Shown: positions 1-8,126 of the stretch, in pieces
Layout of the letters: the number at the start of each line of letters is the position of its first letter
Position numbering within the stretch: the first letter of the stretch is position 1
NCBI GenBank assembly: GCA_910579125.1
Contig: CAJTTH010000001.1
Span: 83,142 to 146,793 of the forward strand
DNA from: an uncultured Oscillospiraceae bacterium
GTDB lineage: Bacteria > Bacillota > Clostridia > Oscillospirales > Ruminococcaceae
Length of the DNA stretch: 63,652 bases
Reading direction: 5' to 3'
Notes under the pieces: model-generated
Databases searched by the model: none
Seen by the model: the letters and a program-made list of their open reading frames with translations, nothing else
What the model was told of the DNA's origin: nothing
Made by a program: the position numbers and the translations under genes

Positions 1-94
1 CAAAGCCTTATATTCCCCGATTGCGGCATCAATGATATTTATGTTTTCGGTAACCTCTTTAACTGTTTTACCTGCAAACATATCCACCAACATA

Positions 95-304
95 TCATTT
101 GCCTGTGCAAAAAATTTGCCTTGCATATTTTGCGGAATATCTTTCATCATAGAACTTTTTGGCTTCATCAATATTTTGCACAGGATACCAAGGGAGAAAT
201 TTGTTGGCTTCTTCATCTTTAAGAATGAGATAAAGAGCCTCAATATCTTTTTCTGTAAATTTCCTTAAAATCAATCGTTCTGTTTCCAACATAGGTGTGT
301 TCAT
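95..304 (-). pseudogene. GNAT acetyltransferase, truncated N-terminal fragment
   Basis: The first 50 or so residues read like the start of a RimJ/RimL-type GNAT N-acetyltransferase: a LETERLILRKFTEKDIEAL opening, a FLPWYPV stretch and a KKFYDERY segment. The frame stops after 69 residues, well before the acetyl-CoA binding motif (a full family member has about 180). The start has a GGGGAG ribosome site 11 bases upstream. Beyond the stop, a different minus-strand frame stays open to the window edge (from about base 165), but what it encodes does not resemble a GNAT core. A deletion or rearrangement joint near bases 100-125 is therefore likelier than a simple frameshift. The stop and the open second frame are seen; the rearrangement is inferred. 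Confidence 0.6.
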
Positions 305-478
305 AATATTTTACTCCCCAAACCATGACTTAATTAAATTATACCACATTTCCGCGTCAAAGTAAAGACATTATTATAATTTTTAAACAATTTGTTACAT
401 TTTTAAAAGATTTTTTTGTGACAATTTGCCTTAAATTATATGAAAACAACGTCATAATATTCATCGTTTAAAAAAATA

Positions 479-507
479 TTGACATTTGACAGCAAATATG
501 ATATAAT
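479..507 (+). promoter_or_regulatory. Sigma-A promoter of the amino-acid ABC operon
   Basis: TTGACA at 479-484 and TATAAT at 502-507 are both perfect, with a 17-base spacer. A second TTGACA at 486-491 is too close to the -10 box to serve. Transcription would begin near 514 and leave a leader of about 45 bases, ending in an AAAGGA ribosome site before the start at 558. The 305-478 stretch is very AT-rich and holds no gene. It carries two copies of ACAATTTG (387-394 and 421-428) that could be a regulator site. Confidence 0.85.
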
Positions 508-557
508 AAGCAAATAGGGTAAAAAACCAATAAGGATAAAAGAAAGGAAAAAACATT

Positions 558-1373
558 ATGACTATGAAGAAATTAAGCGCCGCGTTTGCTGCGGTTTGTC
601 TGGGAGCTGCAATGCTGTCGGGGTGCAGCGGCGTTCCCGCGAATACCGTGTTCTCGGCGGATGATCTGCCCGGAAAGTCTATCGGGGTTCAGCAGGGTAC
701 AACAGGCGATGAATACGCGAAAGACCTCGAGGAAAAGCCCGAGGAGGGCAAGGAACCTGCCAAGGTCGAGCGCTACAATAAGGGCGCTGACGCTGTTACC
801 GCGCTCAAGCAGGGCAAGATCGACTGCGTTATCATCGACAACGAGCCTGCAAAGGTGTTCGTTTCCGAAAACGAGGATCTTCAGATACTTTCCGACCCGT
901 TTGCCGACGAGGACTACGCTATCGCGATCAAAAAGGGCAACAGCGAGCTTACCGAAAAGCTCAACAAGGCTATGCAGGAGCTTAAAGACGACGGCACTAT
1001 CGCCAAGATACTCGGCAACTACATAGGCGACAACAAGGGCAGCTATCAGTATACTTCTCCCGAGAACGTTGACCGCTCCAACGGCAAGCTTGTAATGGCG
1101 ACCAACGCGGAGTTCCCGCCCTATGAGATGCACGACGAAGGCGATAAGATAGTCGGTATCGACCCCGATATTTTCCAGGCGCTCTGCGATAAACTGGGCT
1201 ATGAGGCGGTCATCACGGATATGGCGTTCGATTCCATTATCCCCGCTATTCAGGCAGGCAAAGCGGATCTCGGTATGGCGGGTATGACCGTCGACGAGGA
1301 CAGACTTGAAAACGTTGACTTTACTGACAGCTACGCAAAGGGCGTTCAGGTTATAATCACGCGTAAGAAGTAA
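558..1373 (+). CDS. Amino-acid ABC transporter binding lipoprotein, circularly permuted
   Basis: Extracytoplasmic binding protein for a polar amino acid, tethered by lipid. Residues 1-23 are a lipoprotein signal peptide with an LSGC lipobox (Cys23). The mature part (about 249 residues) is as long as an ordinary SBP_bac_3 protein, but its halves are in reverse order. Residues 39-156 match the usual C-terminal half (GKSIGVQQGTTGD, the RYNKGADAV block, the CVIIDNEPAK block, then DGTIAKILGNYI). Residues 177-271 match the usual N-terminal half (ATNAEFPPYE, IVGIDPDIFQAL, DFDSIIPAIQ-like, MAGMTVDEDR, NVDFTDSYA, ending VIITRK). The ligand contacts expected in the family remain: the PPYE turn, R249, the GTTGD loop and D94. 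It heads an operon with a permease and an ATPase. Family and motifs are seen; the permutation is read from motif order. Confidence 0.9.
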   Translation: MTMKKLSAAFAAVCLGAAMLSGCSGVPANTVFSADDLPGKSIGVQQGTTGDEYAKDLEEKPEEGKEPAKVERYNKGADAVTALKQGKIDCVIIDNEPAKVFVSENEDLQILSDPFADEDYAIAIKKGNSELTEKLNKAMQELKDDGTIAKILGNYIGDNKGSYQYTSPENVDRSNGKLVMATNAEFPPYEMHDEGDKIVGIDPDIFQALCDKLGYEAVITDMAFDSIIPAIQAGKADLGMAGMTVDEDRLENVDFTDSYAKGVQVIITRKK

Positions 1374-1389
1374 TTTAGTTTGGTAATGC

Positions 1390-1424
1390 AATAGTGCGGT
1401 GAAATAAACCGCACTATTGTTTTT
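1390..1424 (+). terminator. Hairpin terminator inside the ABC operon
   Basis: A perfect 11-base-pair stem (1390-1400 with 1408-1418), a 7-base loop, then GTTTTT. It lies between the binding-protein gene and the permease gene, which has no obvious promoter of its own. It probably acts as a partial terminator or 3' stabiliser, so that the binding protein is made in excess over the membrane subunits. That role is inferred. Confidence 0.75.
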
Positions 1425-1447
1425 AAGCGAGACACAGGAGAGTGAAT

Positions 1448-2161
1448 ATGGAAGGCATTAAGGGGTTTTTTGTTGAATTCGGCAGAAAATTTTCGCAGAA
1501 CTTTATTGAGAAAAACCGCTGGCAATACCTCACGGACGGTCTGCTGAACACACTGCTGATAACGTTCGGCGCGGTGCTGCTGGGCTTTCTGCTCGGTTTT
1601 ATTGTGGCGGTGGTTCGCTCGACCCACGATAAAACCGGAAGGATGAAATTCTGGAACGCAATAGCGCAGATATACCTCACGGTTATCCGCGGAACGCCTA
1701 TGATGGTGCAGCTGCTGATAATTTATTACGTTATCTTCGGCTCGGTGAATATCAACAAAATACTTTGCGCCGTGCTGGCTTTCGGCATTAACTCGGGAGC
1801 ATACGTCGCCGAGATCATACGCGCGGGCATTATGGCGGTCGACAACGGTCAAATGGAAGCGGGACGCAGTCTTGGGCTGAATTACCGTCAGACCATGCTG
1901 TCGATAATACTTCCGCAGGCATTCAAAACGGTGCTGCCGTCGCTTGCCAACGAGTTCATCGTTCTGCTGAAGGAGACCTCGGTCGCGGGCTACATAGCTA
2001 TTCAGGACCTCACAAAGGGCGGAGATATCATAAGAAGCCAGACATACGAAGCGTTTATGCCGCTGCTGGCTGTCGCGGCGATTTATCTCGTTATGGTAAT
2101 GGGGCTTACTAAACTCGTTCAGCTGCTCGAAAGGAGGCTCGCGAAAAATGATAGACGTTAG
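1448..2161 (+). CDS. Polar amino-acid ABC transporter permease (HisM/GlnP family)
   Basis: Integral membrane subunit of the importer. It has about five hydrophobic segments and the EAA-type cytoplasmic loop seen as MEAGRSLGLNYRQTML followed by ILPQAFKTVLPSL. The segment IYLTVIRGTPMMVQLLI is characteristic of the His/Gln permease family. An AGGAG site at 1436-1440 sits 7 bases before ATG 1448, so that start is preferred over the in-frame GTG at 1442, which is only one base from it. The protein is about 237 residues, normal for the family. Its 3' end overlaps the ATPase gene by 14 bases, pointing to coupled translation. Confidence 0.93.
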   Translation: MEGIKGFFVEFGRKFSQNFIEKNRWQYLTDGLLNTLLITFGAVLLGFLLGFIVAVVRSTHDKTGRMKFWNAIAQIYLTVIRGTPMMVQLLIIYYVIFGSVNINKILCAVLAFGINSGAYVAEIIRAGIMAVDNGQMEAGRSLGLNYRQTMLSIILPQAFKTVLPSLANEFIVLLKETSVAGYIAIQDLTKGGDIIRSQTYEAFMPLLAVAAIYLVMVMGLTKLVQLLERRLAKNDRR

Positions 2162-2873
2162 TCATCTGTACAAATCGTTCGGCGAGCTTGCCGTTCTCGA
2201 GGATATTTCCGAGCACATCAACAAAGGCGAAAAAGTGGTTATTATAGGTCCGTCAGGCTCGGGGAAGAGCACGTTTCTGCGCTGCCTGAACCTAATGGAA
2301 ACTCCAACTTCGGGCACTATCACGTTTGACGGCGAGGACATAACCGCCTGTCACGGCAAGGAGCTTGACCGTCTGCGCCGCAGAATGGGCATGGTGTTTC
2401 AACATTTCAATCTGTTTCCGCATCTGACAATACGCAAAAACATCACATTAGCGCCTGTCAAACTCGGACTTATGAGCAAGGACGAAGCAAACGCGACTGC
2501 CGACCGGCTTTTAAAGCGCGTAGGCTTGCCGGATAAGGCGGAGAGCTATCCGAATATGCTATCGGGAGGGCAGAAGCAACGTATCGCGATCGCGCGGTCG
2601 TTGGCGATGAACCCCGAGGTTATGCTGTTCGACGAGCCGACAAGCGCGCTCGATCCCGAAATGGTGGGCGAGGTGCTCGACCTTATGAAGCAGCTCGCCG
2701 ATGAGGGTATGACGATGATCGTCGTTACGCACGAAATGGGGTTTGCCCGCGAGGTCGCGTCGCGCGTGCTGTTTATGGCAGACGGTAAAATTCTCGAACA
2801 GAACCCGCCGCAGAAATTTTTCACCGATCCGAAAAATCCGCGCCTTAAGGACTTCCTTTCCAAGGTCATATAG
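2148..2873 (+). CDS. Polar amino-acid ABC transporter ATP-binding protein
   Basis: Cytoplasmic ATPase of the importer (GlnQ/HisP type), 241 residues, standard length. Visible motifs: Walker A GPSGSGKST (about 34-42), Q-loop in VFQHFNLFPH, signature LSGGQKQR, Walker B VMLFDEPTSALDPE, and the switch His in VVTHEMGFA. It overlaps the permease gene, so the three genes form one unit. The stop codon lies one base from the stop of the convergent luxC-like gene, and no terminator hairpin is seen between them, so the two operons may read into each other. Confidence 0.95.
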   Translation: MIDVSHLYKSFGELAVLEDISEHINKGEKVVIIGPSGSGKSTFLRCLNLMETPTSGTITFDGEDITACHGKELDRLRRRMGMVFQHFNLFPHLTIRKNITLAPVKLGLMSKDEANATADRLLKRVGLPDKAESYPNMLSGGQKQRIAIARSLAMNPEVMLFDEPTSALDPEMVGEVLDLMKQLADEGMTMIVVTHEMGFAREVASRVLFMADGKILEQNPPQKFFTDPKNPRLKDFLSKVI

Positions 2874-2874
2874 G

Positions 2875-4149
2875 TCATTCCGTGTTGACTATCCGCGTGT
2901 ACCGCCTTAACGGATATTCGCCGTCGTGCGCCTCGCCCGCAAAATACGCGGACATCGCGCCTGCCGTCATGATACGCACAACGCCGCTGCGTGCTAAAAT
3001 GTCCGAAAGCGCCGCGCGTTCGCCGTCGTGGCAGATCAGCCCCGCTGTTTGCAGATAATTTTTCTTTCGGCGAAGCACGGGCAATATTTCGCGGCGCGGG
3101 AGTTTCTTCACGAGAACGTTGCAAAGCATATCCGATAATTCAAGCTCGCTGTCCGTGCCTATCGTCAGCGAGCAGTCTTTTCCCTTGTATACGCGGGGAA
3201 CGGGCGCTCCGCCGAGAATATCCTCCAGCATATCTGTGTACCGCAGCAGCGACAGGTGCGCTCTTCCGCCTATCGAAACAGAGTTTCTCCGCCCGACCTC
3301 CCGCTCCAGTATCGGCAGAAATTCCGCACAGAAATCCTCTAGATCGCCGTCACGTTCGGTGTCAATATAAATTACCTGACATGAGCTGCACAGCAGCCCC
3401 TTTGTTGCGGCGATATGCGCCGCCAATTCCGACAATTCGCGTTCCTTGTCGGAATAACCGGAAATATACGCGAAACCGAGTTTGTGTCCCCATTCGATGA
3501 GCTTTACGCCGACGGGCGCGAGCGCCCTTGTTGCCGAAACGGCTTCGTCGCCGCCCCATACCGCGATGCCGTCCGACAGCGCCGCCATTTTCCGCATTGC
3601 GTGAACGTCCGAGGACGGCGTGTCAAAAACATAGATAAAATCGGCAAGCTCGGGCTCGTATTCGATCAGCTTGGCGATTATTTCCACAGACAAGCCGTTA
3701 TCCGCCTGCGGCAGCTTGAGAATATTCACGTTGCCGGTAAGCAATCCCTCCGCGAGACTGAACGCGGGCAATCCGTCCATATTCCCCGCAGCAATGTGAA
3801 ATATCACGCCGAGAGGCATTATACGCGCTTTTACGGCGTTTTCCGGCAATGGACGGCTTTCGTTTCTAAAGCCGCCAAGCTCCGTCTCGAGCTTGTATTC
3901 GAGGAACCCGCGGCTGAGCATTTCAGCCGCCATTGCTTTGTAATGAGCGGGATTGTCTACGGGCAGCGCGTTTATCCTGTCGTCAAAAATGCCCTTTTCA
4001 ATTTCACACCCGAGCTTGTCGATCGCGGAGATCACTGTTTCGGCGCGGAGCGTTTTCGCGGCTAACGTTTCGTTGATATGCCCGTCCGCTTCGGCAAGTA
4101 TTTTATCCTGCTGCTCGGACGGGTAAATTTTTCCTTGGGCGATTATCAT
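2875..4149 (-). CDS. LuxC-like acyl-CoA reductase
   Basis: Member of the LuxC family, which reduces an activated acyl group (acyl-enzyme or acyl-CoA) to an aldehyde with NADPH. The 424-residue protein has the family's conserved core: LGVIFHIAAGNMDGLPAF (nucleotide-binding start), GNVNILKLP, DIAVWGGDEA-like (here DGIAVWGGDEAV), and the catalytic-Cys region GLLCSSCQVIYID. A short aldehyde-dehydrogenase-like fold is expected. It overlaps the upstream LuxE-like gene by 4 bases, so the two are co-translated. No luxA or luxB (luciferase) and no luxD lie nearby, so light emission is not suggested; the aldehyde product and its use are unknown. Family call is confident; physiology is open. Confidence 0.88.
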   Translation of the reverse strand: MIIAQGKIYPSEQQDKILAEADGHINETLAAKTLRAETVISAIDKLGCEIEKGIFDDRINALPVDNPAHYKAMAAEMLSRGFLEYKLETELGGFRNESRPLPENAVKARIMPLGVIFHIAAGNMDGLPAFSLAEGLLTGNVNILKLPQADNGLSVEIIAKLIEYEPELADFIYVFDTPSSDVHAMRKMAALSDGIAVWGGDEAVSATRALAPVGVKLIEWGHKLGFAYISGYSDKERELSELAAHIAATKGLLCSSCQVIYIDTERDGDLEDFCAEFLPILEREVGRRNSVSIGGRAHLSLLRYTDMLEDILGGAPVPRVYKGKDCSLTIGTDSELELSDMLCNVLVKKLPRREILPVLRRKKNYLQTAGLICHDGERAALSDILARSGVVRIMTAGAMSAYFAGEAHDGEYPLRRYTRIVNTE

Positions 4150-5297
4150 ACGCGTTCCCCTTTCAGCGCCGTGACCGTTTCGTTCAGAATTTCCGCCGCG
4201 CCCGCCGCGCAGGTTTTTATGCTGTCGGGCGCTACTCTGCCGATTATTTCAAGGTACGGCGTTTTAATTCCGCAGCCGCACTCCTCGCCGTCGTGCAGTA
4301 TCCCGAGATCGTCTGTCATTACGCTTAATATCGGAGTCGCGCGCACTATCGGGGTAATCAGATTGACAAGCCCGACTTCTCCGTTTTTCATCATCGAAAA
4401 ATCATCGCAGCTGCGGATAACCACGCGGCTGTATACAGGAATATGGAAGTGGTGATTTACGCAGTCGGTGTACATGATGGGGTGTTCCACAGCCCCGAAA
4501 AATTCTATAATGTCCTTATCCGCTATACCGAGAACCTTTTCGGCGAGCCGATAAAACGTTTGCTTATCCGTCTGCTCGGCGTAGAATTGTTTCCAGCCGC
4601 CGCCCAACAATATCTTTGAACGCTTGGGAAGCTTTTCGAAGATACCACGGCGCTCCATTTCCTTCAACAGAAAAAACGTATACGCGGGGAAACCCATAAA
4701 CCGCACGGGAGCGCGCCTTTTAGCGTATTTTTGAACCGCGTCGATTATCCCGTCAAAATCGGGCGAGTACTTGCCGTCCTTGAATTTCAGAATGTATTTT
4801 CGGCTGATGCACGGTGTGAAAAACGTCGCCCCGAATGCGGTTTTTGTTATCGCGGTGCGGTTGCTGCGGTGGGGCTGATACCCCATAACGATATAGCGGC
4901 ACGGTATCGGTGAGAACAGCTTGCGCTGCGCGCCGATCTTCAGCACCATTTTCAGGGCGCAGAGCAGTCCGCCCGCGTCGAAGCCTATCTCGCTGAAGCG
5001 TCCGCTTGTGCCCGACGAGGTCGCCTTGATGAAAATTCTGCGGTTCGACATGGAGAACATTCTGCGGCGCTTGAAAAGCAAGGTCGGAATAAACGGCAGC
5101 TTTGCAAGATACTCCGAAAGCGGCTTTTCGGAAAGTATCTCAGTTTCTCCGAAGCTCAGACCGTCAAGTATTTTGCGGTATTCGGCGCAGTGTCTGTAAT
5201 GAAAAAGAGCGTTCTCTCGGACGGCGTTCAGAAAAAACCTGTCCGAGCCGCTGCCGTATGGACGTTTGAAGGAAAAGAGTTTTCGACGGAATTTCAT
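4146..5297 (-). CDS. LuxE-like acyl-protein synthetase
   Basis: ATP-dependent acyl-activating enzyme of the LuxE family, which forms acyl-AMP and passes the acyl group to its own cysteine for the partner reductase. Evidence: the phosphate-binding ATSSGTSG motif, FMGFPAYTFFL, KILLGGGWK, and a DIIEFFGAVEHPIMY block typical of the family. Near the C-terminus an EECGCG cluster supplies candidate acyl-carrying cysteines. The start at 5297 is chosen because AAAGGA lies 6 bases upstream of it; an in-frame ATG at 5333 has no ribosome site and would add 12 residues. The gene is first in a two-gene operon with the LuxC-like reductase, behind its own promoter. Confidence 0.87.
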   Translation of the reverse strand: MKFRRKLFSFKRPYGSGSDRFFLNAVRENALFHYRHCAEYRKILDGLSFGETEILSEKPLSEYLAKLPFIPTLLFKRRRMFSMSNRRIFIKATSSGTSGRFSEIGFDAGGLLCALKMVLKIGAQRKLFSPIPCRYIVMGYQPHRSNRTAITKTAFGATFFTPCISRKYILKFKDGKYSPDFDGIIDAVQKYAKRRAPVRFMGFPAYTFFLLKEMERRGIFEKLPKRSKILLGGGWKQFYAEQTDKQTFYRLAEKVLGIADKDIIEFFGAVEHPIMYTDCVNHHFHIPVYSRVVIRSCDDFSMMKNGEVGLVNLITPIVRATPILSVMTDDLGILHDGEECGCGIKTPYLEIIGRVAPDSIKTCAAGAAEILNETVTALKGERV

Positions 5298-5345
5298 AGA
5301 CAGTCCTTTCATATATGCGGAGACGTTTGGCATTTTATTAAACTA

Positions 5346-5374
5346 ATTATATCACACCCGCGTACAAAAGTCAA
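5346..5374 (-). promoter_or_regulatory. Promoter of the luxE-luxC operon
   Basis: On the minus strand, TTGACT (5369-5374) and a perfect TATAAT (5346-5351) are separated by 17 bases. The leader to the start at 5297 would be about 40 bases. The 5375-5688 gap holds only the doubtful small frame listed separately and a weak inverted repeat (5662-5668 with 5675-5681). Confidence 0.75.
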
Positions 5375-5504
5375 CCGAGGTCATGCGGCGCACTGTATGC
5401 GCTTTTCGACATCAAATTATGGTATAATAAGGGACGTGCACAAATTATCGGAAAATAGGGGAATGCGTAAATACAAAATTTAGGCAATTATTCTATGTTC
5501 GCTT

Positions 5505-5657
5505 ATGCTTTCGGACTGTAAGGTTCAGTATCCCTCCGCTCAAAGAGGGGAGATATACGTTTACGGACGCTTTGAGGACAGTATCCGTTTTCAGATAGCC
5601 GAAAAAAATAAAGTCCCTATTAAGACCGAAAACGGCATTGAAATGCAGATTGTTTAA
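5505..5657 (+). CDS. Possible 50-residue protein or gene remnant, unrecognised
   Basis: An ATG-started frame of 50 codons with protein-like composition (it includes GEIYVYGRFEDSIRFQIA and ends EMQIV). No ribosome site precedes ATG 5505, and the frame is open only back to a stop at 5481-5483. A TATAAT at 5423-5428 lacks a well-placed -35 box. It may be the tail of a decayed gene rather than a working one. I do not recognise the sequence, and the call rests only on composition. Confidence 0.3.
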   Translation: MLSDCKVQYPSAQRGEIYVYGRFEDSIRFQIAEKNKVPIKTENGIEMQIV

Positions 5658-5688
5658 TTATTTCGATAAGGAAATATCGAACGGACCT

Positions 5689-6381
5689 TTATACTCCGGC
5701 AAGCCCGCGTATGACCTCGCCCGCGATTATCAGCCCCGCCACGGACGGCACAAACGCGCACGAGGCCGGAACAATGCGCTCCCCCTCTTTTGTCGGAGCA
5801 GCGGGTAGCTCGTCCGACCACACGACCTTGAGCTGCTCAACGCCCGCCTTTTTCAGTTCGCGCCGCATTACCCTTGCGAGCGGACACACCGACGTTTCGT
5901 AAATATCGGAGACACGAAATCTTGTCGGATCGAGCTTGTTGCCCGTGCCCATGGAGCTTATCAGCGGCGTTCCGCATTCATGGCATTTCACTGCGAGCAG
6001 AACCTTTGCACGAACGTCATCGACCGCGTCTATCACATAATTGTAATCGGCAAAACAAAACCGTCCGACGGTCTCCTCCGACAAGCGGAATTGGTGCTTT
6101 GTAAGGCGGATATTCGGAGCGATGTCGAGAAATCTTTTTTCCGCCGCGTCGGTTTTCGGCATTCCGAGAGTACTGCGAAGAGCGATTATCTGGCGGTTTA
6201 TGTTTGACGCGGCTACCTCGTCCCCGTCGATAATGTCAAGCGCGCCGATACCGCTGCGGACAAGCGCTTCGGCAGCGTGACCGCCCACTCCGCCTATTCC
6301 GAAAACCGCGACCCGACAACGGCTGAGGTTTTTCAATGCTGCCGTTCCAAGCAGTCTCTCCGTTCTTGCAAATTCTTCCAT
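5689..6381 (-). CDS. tcdA: tRNA threonylcarbamoyladenosine dehydratase (ThiF/MoeB family)
   Basis: E1-like enzyme that uses ATP to cyclise the threonylcarbamoyl group on A37 of ANN-decoding tRNAs (ct6A). The 230-residue protein has the ThiF-type nucleotide fold: FGIGGVGGHAAEALVRSG near the N-terminus, DIIDGDEVAASNINRQ, then YVIDAVDDVRAKV. The C-terminal SVCPLARVMRRELKKAG and DELPA segments are typical of TcdA rather than of ThiF or MoeB, and there are no CxxC zinc pairs. A GGAGG site just upstream fixes ATG 6381; the frame is open further but has no support there. It follows pyrD by 59 bases with a weak hairpin between. Confidence 0.9.
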   Translation of the reverse strand: MEEFARTERLLGTAALKNLSRCRVAVFGIGGVGGHAAEALVRSGIGALDIIDGDEVAASNINRQIIALRSTLGMPKTDAAEKRFLDIAPNIRLTKHQFRLSEETVGRFCFADYNYVIDAVDDVRAKVLLAVKCHECGTPLISSMGTGNKLDPTRFRVSDIYETSVCPLARVMRRELKKAGVEQLKVVWSDELPAAPTKEGERIVPASCAFVPSVAGLIIAGEVIRGLAGV

Positions 6382-6403
6382 TTGTCCTCCGTTCAAAAAT
6401 TCA

Positions 6404-6423
6404 CCGCCCGAAAAAACGGGCGG
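6404..6423 (-). terminator. Hairpin at the end of the pyrimidine operon
   Basis: A 7-base-pair GC stem (6404-6410 with 6417-6423) around a 6-base loop, directly after pyrD. On the minus strand the T-run comes three bases after the stem and is short, so termination may be partial and allow read-through into tcdA. Confidence 0.5.
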
Positions 6424-6440
6424 TTTTGTGTTCACAATTG

Positions 6441-7352
6441 TTACCAGGGCTGACACTGCCCCGTTATCTCGGACAGCGACTTTATGCCGTTCTTCTCCAT
6501 ATACTCGGCAAGCCCGTCGATAACGTTCAGCGGCGCGTAGGGGTCGGTGAAGATGGCCGTGCCCATTTGTATTGCCGCCGCGCCCGCGAGCATCATCTCG
6601 ACTGCGTCCTCCCATGTGGAGATACCGCCCATGCCGATTATCGGGATATTTACCGCCTTGTAGCACTGATAAACCATTCTCACCGCTACGGGGAATATCG
6701 CGGGACCACTCAGTCCGCCCATATTGTTGCGAAGTATCGGACGCTTGGTGCGAATGTCAATGCGCATTCCAAGCAACGTGTTTATCATTGAAAGAGCGTC
6801 CGCGCCCTCGGCTTCCACCGCTTTGGCAATCGAGGTGATGTCGGTTACGTTCGGGGTGAGCTTTACGATAAGCGGCTTGCTCGTCGCCTTGCGCACCGCT
6901 TTGGTCACGCCCGCCGCGCCCTCGCAGGTAACACCCCATGTCGCTCCGCCCGCTTTGACATTCGGACAGGAAATGTTCAGCTCTATCATATCCGCGTCTG
7001 ACGCGTCGAGGACCTCCGCTGCCGCGATATAATCATCAATAGTGGCGCCCGCAACATTCGCGATTATAACGTTGCCCTCCTCCTTAAGCGTGGGAAGATA
7101 AAACTCGACAAAGCCGTGTACTCCGATATTCTGCAAGCCCACCGAATTTAAAATTCCCGAGTATGTTTCGGCAATTCTGGGCGGCGGATTTCCGAGCTTC
7201 GGCTCGATCGTCACTCCCTTGCAGGATATGCCGCCGAGCCTTGAAAGCGGGTACAGGTCGGTGTAGCACTCGCCGTTGCCGTAAGTCCCCGAAGCGGCTA
7301 TAACAGGGTTAGGGAACTCCACGCCCGCAATTCTTACGGAAAGATCAACCAT
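6441..7352 (-). CDS. pyrD: Dihydroorotate dehydrogenase B, catalytic subunit
   Basis: Oxidises dihydroorotate to orotate on FMN and works with PyrK in an NAD-dependent class 1B enzyme. About 303 residues, family length. Seen motifs: NPVIAASGTYG, SCKGVT, NSVGLQNIG, the catalytic loop ELNISCPNVK with the cysteine base, LIVKLTPNVTDI, SMINTLLGM, and the FMN phosphate site PIIGMGGI then GAAAIQMGTA. An AGGAGG site 9 bases before ATG 7352 sets the start. It overlaps pyrK by 8 bases. The presence of PyrK next door and the serial cysteine class support type 1B rather than 1A. Confidence 0.96.
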   Translation of the reverse strand: MVDLSVRIAGVEFPNPVIAASGTYGNGECYTDLYPLSRLGGISCKGVTIEPKLGNPPPRIAETYSGILNSVGLQNIGVHGFVEFYLPTLKEEGNVIIANVAGATIDDYIAAAEVLDASDADMIELNISCPNVKAGGATWGVTCEGAAGVTKAVRKATSKPLIVKLTPNVTDITSIAKAVEAEGADALSMINTLLGMRIDIRTKRPILRNNMGGLSGPAIFPVAVRMVYQCYKAVNIPIIGMGGISTWEDAVEMMLAGAAAIQMGTAIFTDPYAPLNVIDGLAEYMEKNGIKSLSEITGQCQPW

Positions 7353-8118
7353 CGAAACGCACCTCCTCTGCATTGAATACGGGACCGTCCTTGCATACGC
7401 GCGAATAGAACTCCTTGCCGTTGCGCACGGTCATACACGAGCACACCACGCAAGCGCCCACGCCGCAGCCCATTCGCTGCTCGAGAGACACCTGACACGG
7501 AACATTATATACCTCACACATTTTAACGACTGCCTTTAGCATCGGCGTAGGACCGCACGCGAGCACAGCGGCTGTTTCGCCCTTTTCAAGCTCCTCCGCA
7601 AGCGGGAACGTTACCAGACCCTCGCGTCCAACACTGCCGTCGTCGGTGCAAAGTATCGTGTTTGAGCCGTTCTCCTTGAACTCGTCAACTAAAATTATTT
7701 TTGAATAATCGCGGAAACCGACTATCGCCGTACAAAGCTCACCCGCGATATGAGAAACTCCCAGCAGCGGCGGAACTCCTATACCGCCCCCGACAACGAT
7801 TATCCGCTTTCCGTCAGGGATGCGGAAACCGTTTCCGAGCGGTCCGAGAATATCAAGGCTCTCGCCCTCGGCAAGCATGGCAAGCGCCTCCGTGCCTTTT
7901 CCGCGAACCTCGAACACGAACCGCAGAGTTCCGCGTTCCTTGTCGATGCCGCAAATCGATATCGGTCTGCGCAGCGTAAAGCCCGGGGCGGCAATATTCG
8001 CGAACTGCCCGACCCGCGCCTCGTCCGCAAGCTCAGGCGCATCAATATACACCGAATAAATGCCCTTGGCAAGGGTCGTTTTTTCAATTATGGGATATTT
8101 GCCGCAAAAATAGCTCAT
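7345..8118 (-). CDS. pyrK: Dihydroorotate dehydrogenase B, electron-transfer subunit
   Basis: Iron-sulphur flavoprotein that moves electrons from PyrD to NAD. The 257-residue protein has an FAD-binding N-terminal barrel with the RRPISI motif, an NAD-binding domain with VVGGGIGVPPLL and LACGPTPML, and a C-terminal 2Fe-2S site seen as MGCGVGACVVCSC followed by SRVCKDGPVF, giving four ligand cysteines. Start at 8118. It lies 8 bases downstream of the small membrane-protein gene and overlaps pyrD, so the three are one transcript. Confidence 0.95.
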   Translation of the reverse strand: MSYFCGKYPIIEKTTLAKGIYSVYIDAPELADEARVGQFANIAAPGFTLRRPISICGIDKERGTLRFVFEVRGKGTEALAMLAEGESLDILGPLGNGFRIPDGKRIIVVGGGIGVPPLLGVSHIAGELCTAIVGFRDYSKIILVDEFKENGSNTILCTDDGSVGREGLVTFPLAEELEKGETAAVLACGPTPMLKAVVKMCEVYNVPCQVSLEQRMGCGVGACVVCSCMTVRNGKEFYSRVCKDGPVFNAEEVRFDG

Positions 8119-8126
8119 AGTATATT

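Noticed and set aside
2875..5297. A bioluminescence operon
   Set aside because: Only luxC- and luxE-type genes are present; luxA, luxB and luxD are absent.
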